NCBI GenBank assembly: GCA_013331225.1
Contig: DUGV01000115.1
Span: 1-5,503, forward strand
Reading direction: 5' to 3'
From: Methanolinea sp.
GTDB lineage: Archaea > Halobacteriota > Methanomicrobia > Methanomicrobiales > Methanospirillaceae
Length of the DNA: 5,503 nucleotides
In this document: piece after piece, positions 1 to 4,756 of the stretch
Layout of the letters: each line of letters starts with the position of its first letter
How positions within the stretch are numbered: the first letter of the stretch is position 1
Position numbers and translations under genes: made by a program
Notes under the pieces: generated by a model
The model's database searches: none
What the model saw: only the letters and a program-made list of their open reading frames with translations
Told to the model about the DNA's origin: nothing

Positions 1-123
1 GTCTGGGAGCACGCCTACTATGTCGACTACAAGAACGACCGCGCAAAATACATCGATAACTTCTGGGGCATCGTGAACTGGGATACGGTGAATGCGAGGC
101 TGGAAAAAGTACTTAAAAAATAA
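1..123 (+). CDS. sod: Superoxide dismutase (Fe/Mn family), C-terminal fragment
   Basis: This is the last 40 codons of a gene that begins left of the window; it reads in frame from base 1 to TAA at 121-123. The fragment opens with [14 protein letters not shown] and continues with [14 protein letters not shown]. These are the conserved C-terminal signature of iron/manganese superoxide dismutases, in which the Asp just before VWEH (outside the window) and the His at residue 4 of the fragment are metal ligands. The enzyme converts superoxide to oxygen and hydrogen peroxide in the cytoplasm. In an anaerobic methanogen it would serve oxygen tolerance. The residues that help distinguish Fe from Mn use lie upstream, so the metal cannot be told. 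The gene converges on argD, whose stop codon lies 12 bp away. The family call is secure because the motif is distinctive, although only about a fifth of the protein is visible. Confidence 0.93.
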   Translation, partial: VWEHAYYVDYKNDRAKYIDNFWGIVNWDTVNARLEKVLKK

Positions 124-124
124 A
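104..124 (-). terminator. U-rich terminator of the pyrG-guaAb-argD transcript
   Basis: Read on the minus strand, the DNA just after the argD stop carries TTTATTTTTT (124 to 115) and then TTTTT (108 to 104). There is no stable GC hairpin in front of them. This pattern fits the oligo-U termination usual in archaea. The tracts lie inside the last codons of sod, where two lysine-rich AAA stretches encode them on the plus strand, so the two converging transcripts probably overlap at their ends. Confidence 0.5.
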
Positions 125-132
125 TACACTCG

Positions 133-137
133 TTTTT
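133..137 (+). terminator. Possible U-tract terminator of sod
   Basis: A run of five T starts ten bases after the sod stop codon. Archaeal RNA polymerase commonly terminates on short U-rich tracts without a hairpin, so this could end the sod transcript. The tract overlaps the end of argD on the other strand. It is short, so confidence is low. Confidence 0.3.
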
Positions 138-1266
138 AGCCCAGTGCGTCTTTGAGAACGGAACATGCCCGGTCAATTTCCGCATTGGTGATAACAAGGG
201 GCGGCACCAGGCGAAGGTTGCCGTCGGCGGCACAGTTGACAAGCACCCCGTTCTCCGCACACCTCTTCTGGACTTCCGCACAACGGTCCCCGACCGTCAT
301 CCCAACCATCAGGCCCCTTGCCCTGGGTGCATACTTCGAGAGCGCATTGCAGAACCGCTCACCTTTTTCAGAGACCGTGGGCAATATCTCATCGATTACC
401 CCAAACGTGGCTAACGCTGCCGCGCATGCCAGTGGACCCCCTGCAAATGTGCTGCCGTGTTCTCCCCTGCGGAACTCTAGGCCTTCCCGCGCGAGCAGGG
501 CGCCCATGGGGAAACCGCTTGCAATACCCTTCGCGAGCATGACAATGTCAGGCTTCACACCTGCATGCTGGATGGCTAACCACTTCCCGGTCCGGCCCAT
601 GCCTGTCTGCACCTCGTCCATGATCATGAGGGCGCCGCTCTCGTCGCAGATCTCCCGTATGCCGTGGAGGAAACTGTCAGGAGGGATGATGACCCCTGCC
701 TCGCCCTGGATAGGTTCAACCACCACCCCCGCGGTGTCACTGTCCACGACCTTCCTCAATCCGTCGATATCCCCATACTCGACGAACGTCTTTGATATAC
801 CAAGGGGTTCGAACGGTTCGCGGATCGCGGGCTTGTGCGTCACGGCAAGGGATCCAATGGTTCTTCCATGAAATCCGTGCGTGAAGGCTACGAATTTTTT
901 CCTCCCCGTCCTGACACGGGCCAGCTTGAGCGCCCCGTCCGTCGCTTCGGCCCCTGAGTTCGAGAAGAACGCTTTTGCCATTCCGGTCTTCTCCACCAGT
1001 TTCTGTGCCAGTTCCGCCTGTCCTGGCACATAATAGAGGTTCGAGCAGTGTATCAGGCGCTTTGCCTGTTCGCAGATGGCGCGGGTCACGGCGGGATGGC
1101 AGTGGCCGGTGCTGCAGACTGCAATTCCTGCCACGCAGTCGATGTATTCTTTTCCGTCGGCATCCCAGACCCTCGAGCCCTCTCCCCTGACAATCATCAG
1201 GTCACGGGCAAACGCGGGCATGTAGTACCGGGCTTCGATTGCCCGGTAGTCTTCCTTGTTCTGCAT
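136..1266 (-). CDS. argD: Acetylornithine aminotransferase
   Basis: This encodes a 376-aa fold-type I, class III PLP aminotransferase. It would transfer an amino group from glutamate to N-acetylglutamate 5-semialdehyde, giving N-acetylornithine, the fourth step of arginine synthesis, in the cytoplasm. Visible motifs in order are YIDCVAGIAV (41-50), SNSGAEA (102-108, cofactor phosphate loop), HGFHGRT (130-136), DEVQTGMGRTG (217-227, with Asp217 to the pyridine nitrogen), the Schiff-base Lys246 in MLAKGIASGFPMGA, and GSTFAGGPLA (271-280). The length and the short N-terminus fit ArgD better than GABA or long-chain class III aminotransferases, though some ArgD enzymes also act on other omega-amino substrates. 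The start is an ATG without a clear SD, 28 nt after guaAb, so it is probably translated from the shared mRNA. The position after SNSGAEA is Thr109 where many ArgD proteins have Asn, a minor variation. Confidence 0.92.
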   Translation of the reverse strand: MQNKEDYRAIEARYYMPAFARDLMIVRGEGSRVWDADGKEYIDCVAGIAVCSTGHCHPAVTRAICEQAKRLIHCSNLYYVPGQAELAQKLVEKTGMAKAFFSNSGAEATDGALKLARVRTGRKKFVAFTHGFHGRTIGSLAVTHKPAIREPFEPLGISKTFVEYGDIDGLRKVVDSDTAGVVVEPIQGEAGVIIPPDSFLHGIREICDESGALMIMDEVQTGMGRTGKWLAIQHAGVKPDIVMLAKGIASGFPMGALLAREGLEFRRGEHGSTFAGGPLACAAALATFGVIDEILPTVSEKGERFCNALSKYAPRARGLMVGMTVGDRCAEVQKRCAENGVLVNCAADGNLRLVPPLVITNAEIDRACSVLKDALG

Positions 1267-1294
1267 GATATCGCACTACTGGGTAACTGTTCTC

Positions 1295-2212
1295 TTATTC
1301 ATACTCGATTGTTGCAGGGGGTTTGGGAGTGATGTCGTACACCACCCTGGCCACGCTCGGGATCTCCGAAGTGATGCGGGAGGCGATCCGGTCCAGCACA
1401 TCCCAAGGGATCTGGACGGGATCTGCCGTCATTCCATCGCGCGAGTTGACGGCCCTGACAGCCACCACCCACCCGTGCACCCTGTTGTCACCCTTCACCC
1501 CTGTCCCGAGTCCGAGGAGGGCCGCGAAGCACTGCCATGGATTGAACTGCTCGACGATCTCTCGCTCCACGATCCAGTTGGCCTGCCTGACGACCTCGAT
1601 GTTCTCTCTGGTGACTTCGCCTATAACCCGGACTGCGAGTCCCGGCCCTGGAAATGGCATGCGATGCTGTATCTCGTGGGGGAGTCCGAGTGCACCCGCG
1701 AGCACCCGCACCTCGTCCTTGTACAGGTCCCGTAGGGGCTCGACCACCGTCTCGAACTCCATGTGGAGGGGCATGCCTCCCACGTTGTGGTGGCTCTTGA
1801 TTCCCCCCTCGCTCTCTATCCTATCCGGGTAGATGGTCCCCTGAAGAAGCGCCCGTGCACCAGACCTCCTCGCCTCCCGTTCGAAGACACGGATAAATCT
1901 TTCACCGATAACCTTTCGTTTCTCCTCGGGATCGCGAACACCCCTGAGTGCCCCCAGGAACTCCTCCTCCGCAGGCACTACGTGCAGGTGAAGTTTTCCA
2001 AAGACCTGGGAGATCCGCTCGGTCTCCCCCTTACGCATCAGACCTGTGTCCACGTAAATGGGCTCGAGCCTGTCCCCGATTGCCCGCGATGCCAGTGCCG
2101 CACAGACAGAGCTGTCGACACCGCCAGAGAGGGCCATCACCACCCTCCGTTCCCCTGCCTCGCGCCGGATCTCCTCGACGGCATTCGAAATGAATTTCTC
2201 AGCGTTGATCAT
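1295..2212 (-). CDS. guaAb: GMP synthase (glutamine-hydrolysing), subunit B: ATP-pyrophosphatase
   Basis: This encodes a 305-aa protein that would activate XMP with ATP as adenylyl-XMP and aminate it to GMP using ammonia, the last step of de novo guanine nucleotide synthesis. The N-type ATP pyrophosphatase P-loop SGGVDSS is at 29-35. Further conserved blocks are IKSHHNVGG (138-146), [12 protein letters not shown] (185-196) and the C-terminal dimerisation tail ending KPPATIEYE. There is no glutaminase domain. Bacterial and eukaryotic GuaA fuse both parts, whereas many archaea split them, so a separate GuaAa partner is expected elsewhere in the genome. The frame can be extended four codons to a GTG at 2222-2224, but the ATG at 2210-2212 is preferred: it has a GAGGTG site 9 nt upstream, and MINAEKF matches the family's usual N-terminus. 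The gene follows pyrG by 13 nt and precedes argD by 28 nt. Confidence 0.95.
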   Translation of the reverse strand: MINAEKFISNAVEEIRREAGERRVVMALSGGVDSSVCAALASRAIGDRLEPIYVDTGLMRKGETERISQVFGKLHLHVVPAEEEFLGALRGVRDPEEKRKVIGERFIRVFEREARRSGARALLQGTIYPDRIESEGGIKSHHNVGGMPLHMEFETVVEPLRDLYKDEVRVLAGALGLPHEIQHRMPFPGPGLAVRVIGEVTRENIEVVRQANWIVEREIVEQFNPWQCFAALLGLGTGVKGDNRVHGWVVAVRAVNSRDGMTADPVQIPWDVLDRIASRITSEIPSVARVVYDITPKPPATIEYE

Positions 2213-2221
2213 GTTCTGTCG

Positions 2222-2232
2222 CACCTCACCTC
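2222..2232 (-). promoter_or_regulatory. Tandem Shine-Dalgarno of guaAb overlapping the pyrG stop
   Basis: The minus strand reads GAGGTGAGGTG here, two GAGGTG units sharing one G. The nearer unit lies 9 nt from the guaAb ATG and decides that start over the GTG at 2222-2224, which would sit inside the SD. The pyrG stop TGA (2226-2228) is embedded in the element, so ribosomes finishing pyrG would be placed on the guaAb initiation site. Confidence 0.7.
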
Positions 2233-3812
2233 GCTCTTCTCCCGTTCCGGCTGGAGCATGCCTTCACGAAACCAACGAACGGTGGAGACGGTCTCGTCGG
2301 CCTCGACTTGAACTCGGGGTGGAACTGCGTGGCCATGAAGAATGGATGATCCGGTATCTCACAGATCTCCATCCGGTTCTGGAACAACCCCGAGAAGACC
2401 AGTCCAGCCTTCTCCAGGTCAGGAATAAATCTTGGATTGACCTCGTACCGGTGCCTGTGCCGTTCCGTAATCGCGCTCTGCCCGTATACCTGCATGGCAA
2501 GCGTTCCTTCTTTTAAGGTGATCGGAGAATCCCCGAGCCGCATCGTCCCGCCCAGTTCTTTTACTTCATGCTGTTCAGGCAGGATGGCGATCACATGTGT
2601 ACCTTCGCCAATCTCGGCACTCGTGGCGTCCTCCCACCCAAGCACATGGCGGGAATATTCAACCACCGCCATCTGGAACCCAAGGCACAGGCCAAGGAAA
2701 GGCGTCCTGTTGGTCCTGGCCCATTGGATGGCATCCACTTTGCCCTCTATTCCCCGTTTTCCAAATCCTCCCGGGACAAGGATCCCGTCGAATTCCGCAA
2801 GTTGCTTCTGCTCGTACCGTTCCGCGTCGAGCCATGTGATCCTCACCTCAGTGGAAAGCGCCCTCCCCGCGTGTTTCAGCGCCTCCTTGATGCTCAGATA
2901 CACGTCTTCAATCCCGTACTTGCTCACAATCCCTACACTCACCCGATCGGTGTATTCCCTGCTGACCAGGTGATACCAGGAAGTGTCGGCCCTCCGCTTC
3001 TCCAGGCCGAGATGTTCGGAGAGGACGTCCCCGAGACCCTCCTTCTCCAGCTCAAGCGGGACCTGATAGATATCCGGGACAGTCGCCGCACTAATGACAC
3101 CCTTGAGAGGAAGATCGCAGAACGCCGAGATCTTGCGCTTGGTGTGGGACCCGATGGGGCGTTCGCTCCGGCCCACAATGATGTCTGCATGGAGACCGAG
3201 TTCGCGAAGGGCCTTGACCGAGTGCTGGGTGGGCTTTGTCTTCAGGTCCCCCATGGTATCCTCGGGAATAAGCGTGACGTGAATGATCACTGTGTCCTGC
3301 AGGGTGAGATCGCCCCGCATCTGCCTGACCGCCTCAAGAAACGGCATACTCTCTATATCCCCGACTGTGCCTCCAATCTCGACAAGGCAAATATCCGCTT
3401 TCTTCTGCCCCGGGATCTCCATATCAGCAGCGGCACGGATGCATGCCTTGATCTCATCGGTGATGTGCGGGATGATCTGGACCGTCTCGCCAAGAAAGTC
3501 GCCACGCCGCTCTTTCTCGATCACGGTGCGATACACCTTCCCCGTGGTGATGTTATGCGCAGATGAGAGGTCGATATCCAGGAAGCGTTCATAGTTGCCG
3601 AGGTCAAGGTCAACCTCGCTTCCGTCCGAAAGGACAAACACCTCTCCGTGCTGCCCGGGGTTCATCGTCCCGGCGTCGATATTCAGGTAGGGATCTATCT
3701 TGACGGCGGTGATCCCATACCCCCTGTTCTTCAGGATACGCCCCACCGATGCCGCGGTGATGCCTTTCCCGAGCCCGCTCATAACCCCGCCCGTGATGAA
3801 GATGTATTTCAC
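2226..3812 (-). CDS. pyrG: CTP synthase (glutamine-hydrolysing)
   Basis: This encodes a complete 528-aa enzyme that would make CTP from UTP, ATP and glutamine, the last step of pyrimidine nucleotide synthesis. The N-terminal amidoligase domain (about 1-265) starts [17 protein letters not shown] with the nucleotide-binding loop at 8-17, then [15 protein letters not shown] (38-52), QHGEVFV (54-60), [10 protein letters not shown] (68-77) and [12 protein letters not shown] (144-155). The C-terminal class I glutaminase domain (about 290-528) has the oxyanion segment PGGFGKRG (347-354), nucleophile Cys376 in GLCLGFQ, and His498/Glu500 in QFHPEF. All catalytic residues are present and the length is normal. 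The start is GTG at 3810-3812, fixed by the conserved N-terminus and a GAGGGG SD 8 nt upstream. guaAb follows 13 nt later. A possible 31-codon leader ORF ends across the start codon. Confidence 0.97.
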   Translation of the reverse strand: MKYIFITGGVMSGLGKGITAASVGRILKNRGYGITAVKIDPYLNIDAGTMNPGQHGEVFVLSDGSEVDLDLGNYERFLDIDLSSAHNITTGKVYRTVIEKERRGDFLGETVQIIPHITDEIKACIRAAADMEIPGQKKADICLVEIGGTVGDIESMPFLEAVRQMRGDLTLQDTVIIHVTLIPEDTMGDLKTKPTQHSVKALRELGLHADIIVGRSERPIGSHTKRKISAFCDLPLKGVISAATVPDIYQVPLELEKEGLGDVLSEHLGLEKRRADTSWYHLVSREYTDRVSVGIVSKYGIEDVYLSIKEALKHAGRALSTEVRITWLDAERYEQKQLAEFDGILVPGGFGKRGIEGKVDAIQWARTNRTPFLGLCLGFQMAVVEYSRHVLGWEDATSAEIGEGTHVIAILPEQHEVKELGGTMRLGDSPITLKEGTLAMQVYGQSAITERHRHRYEVNPRFIPDLEKAGLVFSGLFQNRMEICEIPDHPFFMATQFHPEFKSRPTRPSPPFVGFVKACSSRNGRRAR

Positions 3813-3904
3813 AGGAATTTCCCCTCTGACCCTCTCATGCTTGCCATTCCCGGCATCAGGAAGGCCGCAATGCGGCGGCGCCTCCCGCGGTCCCCGGTGC
3901 TCAT
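3809..3904 (-). CDS. Possible 31-codon leader ORF upstream of pyrG
   Basis: An ATG at 3902-3904 opens a 31-codon frame that ends with TGA at 3809-3811. That TGA overlaps the pyrG GTG start in the sequence GTGA, the geometry of translational coupling. The predicted peptide begins [20 protein letters not shown], an arginine cluster followed by a short hydrophobic stretch. A GAGAGG SD lies 8 nt upstream (3913-3918). I recognise no family. The main argument against it is the TATA-like element at 3918-3926: with the usual archaeal spacing, transcription would begin near 3895-3900, just downstream of this ATG, so the ORF would be translated only from a transcript starting further up or reading through from the thioesterase gene. 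It may simply be a chance frame in GC-rich DNA. Confidence 0.3.
   Translation of the reverse strand: MSTGDRGRRRRIAAFLMPGMASMRGSEGKFL
3821..3826 (-). promoter_or_regulatory. Shine-Dalgarno of pyrG
   Basis: GAGGGG on the minus strand stands 8 nt before the GTG start codon of pyrG and supports that non-ATG start. It lies inside the possible leader ORF at 3809-3904. Confidence 0.7.
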
Positions 3905-3913
3905 GATCTCTTC

Positions 3914-3937
3914 CTCTCTTTTATGCCTCCAAGAGAG
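3914..3937. repeat. 7-bp inverted repeat enclosing the TATA-like element
   Basis: CTCTCTT (3914-3920) and its exact reverse complement AAGAGAG (3931-3937) flank a 10-base spacer. As DNA it could be an operator overlapping the promoter. As RNA on the minus strand it would form a 7-bp stem with a loop containing GGAGGCATAA, and its 3' arm covers most of the GAGAGG SD of the leader ORF. The arms are only 7 bp and AG-rich, so chance is not excluded. Confidence 0.45.
3918..3926 (-). promoter_or_regulatory. TATA-like element, candidate pyrG promoter
   Basis: The minus strand reads GCATAAAAG, the best TATA-like element in the gap before pyrG. A start point about 25 nt downstream would give a leader of roughly 85 nt before the pyrG GTG. 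The element sits within the loop and 3' arm of the inverted repeat at 3914-3937. It is not a perfect match to the archaeal TATA consensus, and no upstream BRE is obvious. Confidence 0.35.
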
Positions 3938-3966
3938 ATAGTTGTATCCCGTCCCATGGCCTGCAG

Positions 3967-4005
3967 GGGGATGGAACGCTCTGCGATCCCCTCCGGGTTG
4001 CCGGA
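3967..4005. repeat. Two small inverted repeats downstream of the thioesterase gene
   Basis: GGGGAT (3967-3972) pairs with ATCCCC (3986-3991) across 13 bases. TCCGG (3992-3996) pairs with CCGGA (4001-4005) across a 4-base loop. They lie just past the thioesterase stop at 4017-4019, read on the minus strand. No U-run follows either one, so they do not look like intrinsic terminators. They may be folded spacer or nothing. Confidence 0.35.
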
Positions 4006-4016
4006 ATACCCGTATC

Positions 4017-4439
4017 TCACGTGCGATGGCCGGCTCTCACCGCGAACGCTGCGGTGCTCCGGGAGAGGAGCGGGCCGGCTCTTGCACCATCCCTGACCTC
4101 CCCCTCGGCAAATACCACTCTCCTCCCTTTTTTTACCACTTTTCCGAGCGCATACAGGCAGCCCTCCCGGGAACCGCCGATGAACGTGGTAGACTCGGTG
4201 ATGGTCGCGATACGGTCATCGGGGCCAATGAGGGAATAGATTGCCAGCACCATTGCCTCGTCCGCGAGCGCCGTGAATACTCCCCCCTGGAGCCATCCCT
4301 CTCCGTTCAGCATGTCCGGTCGGACTGTCATGGAGATAATCGCCTCGCCCTCCCCCGCATGCTCCACTTCTATCCCCATCAGACCGAAGAATGGGTTTGC
4401 CTTGCTTCCCATCTCCCGGATACGTGCAAGGTAGTTCAT
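4017..4439 (-). CDS. PaaI-like hotdog-fold thioesterase
   Basis: This encodes a 140-aa single hotdog domain of the PaaI / 4-hydroxybenzoyl-CoA thioesterase type, expected to hydrolyse an acyl-CoA or similar thioester in the cytoplasm. The substrate cannot be told. After NPFFGLMGIEV (15-25) comes the core RPDMLNGEGWLQGG (40-53) and the hotdog helix with ALADEAM (57-63), including Asp60. STTFIGGSREG (83-93) and a strand-rich C-terminus ending STAAFAVRAGHRT follow. Many relatives have His-Gly-Gly where this protein has Gln51-Gly-Gly. The frame continues open to a TTG at 4548-4550, but the extra 37 residues are Pro/Gly-rich and unlike the family. The ATG at 4437-4439 gives the expected N-terminus MNYLARIREMG, although no good SD precedes it. 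It faces the 75-aa gene divergently and lies about 200 bp before pyrG. Confidence 0.85.
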   Translation of the reverse strand: MNYLARIREMGSKANPFFGLMGIEVEHAGEGEAIISMTVRPDMLNGEGWLQGGVFTALADEAMVLAIYSLIGPDDRIATITESTTFIGGSREGCLYALGKVVKKGRRVVFAEGEVRDGARAGPLLSRSTAAFAVRAGHRT

Positions 4440-4528
4440 ACCTGGAGGTGGGCCCTGCACCATGAAGAACATGGCCCTGCCCATTGGACCCGCCATGATT
4501 ATTCGTATGCCCGCCAATACACTCTTCC
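4440..4528. promoter_or_regulatory. Divergent intergenic region with probable promoters
   Basis: These 89 bp separate the divergent starts of the thioesterase and the 75-aa gene and must hold promoters for both. The most AT-rich stretch, GATTATTCGTATG (4497-4509), is a weak TATA candidate. Its centre is about 26 bp before the ATG at 4529, which would suit a leaderless transcript on the plus strand. It is flanked by ATTGG (4483-4487) and CCAAT (4514-4518), an inverted pair. GGCCCTGC occurs twice in direct orientation (4451-4458 and 4473-4480), 22 bp apart, about two helical turns. No known operator was recognised. Confidence 0.4.
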
Positions 4529-4756
4529 ATGGACCCGGAAGAGAAGGCAATGCTTGCCGACCTTATTTGGTTGAACGCAGTAATTGCAACGGAGCTCATC
4601 CAGATCACCGAGAACACCTCTGCCATCCTGAGAAAGGAGCCTCCCCCACAGTCATGCCTGGAGGACCACAGGAGGCTCAAAAGCATTGCGACCACGATAG
4701 CAGAGCGGTATCACCCCGGGTCGGGACTGAAGGAGCACCTTGTTGGTCACCAGTGA
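4529..4756 (+). CDS. Uncharacterised 75-aa protein, coupled to a glycosyltransferase
   Basis: I do not recognise this family. The 75-residue product starts MDPEEKAMLADLIWLNAVIA, has a mixed, protein-like composition and looks largely helical. Residues 8-34 form a hydrophobic to amphipathic helix without charge breaks long enough to call a membrane span. A proline kink (KEPPPQ, 36-41) is followed by a second charged helix from about residue 43 to 60. There is no signal peptide, no Cys pair and no recognised DNA-binding motif. The ATG at 4529 has no SD and may be read leaderless. A later in-frame ATG at 4550 has GGAAGAG 6 nt upstream and is an alternative start giving 68 residues. The 3' end contains the SD and the probable start codon of the downstream glycosyltransferase, so both are likely made from one transcript. 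A role with that enzyme is inference only. Confidence 0.72.
   Translation: MDPEEKAMLADLIWLNAVIATELIQITENTSAILRKEPPPQSCLEDHRRLKSIATTIAERYHPGSGLKEHLVGHQ
4730..4735 (+). promoter_or_regulatory. Shine-Dalgarno of the glycosyltransferase
   Basis: AAGGAG lies within the 3' end of the 75-aa gene, 7 nt before the TTG at 4743 and 4 nt before the TTG at 4740. It is the only good SD upstream of the glycosyltransferase domain and favours the TTG at 4743 over the GTG at 4773, which is preceded only by a weak GCGGGGA. Confidence 0.6.

Noticed and set aside
152..871. 239-codon plus-strand ORF opposite argD
   Set aside because: It is antisense to a well-supported argD with all catalytic motifs. The product is Ser/Pro/Arg-rich with no recognisable domain, as expected for a shadow in GC-rich DNA.
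2568..3566. 332-codon plus-strand ORF opposite pyrG
   Set aside because: Long, but fully inside and antisense to a complete CTP synthase gene; no domain or codon-level support. Such frames are common opposite high-GC genes.
3864..3876. GCCGC-AAT-GCGGC hairpin before pyrG considered as a terminator or riboswitch
   Set aside because: The stem is five base pairs with no U-run, and no known riboswitch fold could be assembled around it; better seen as part of GC-rich leader or leader-ORF sequence.
4440..4550. TTG-started N-terminal extension of the thioesterase
   Set aside because: The extra 37 residues are Gly/Pro/Met-rich, unlike PaaI proteins, and would overlap the start of the divergent 75-aa gene and consume the promoter region.
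3942..4574. 210-codon plus-strand ORF opposite the thioesterase
   Set aside because: It covers the opposite strand of a clear hotdog protein and runs into the divergent 75-aa gene; low-complexity product rich in Cys, His and Pro.
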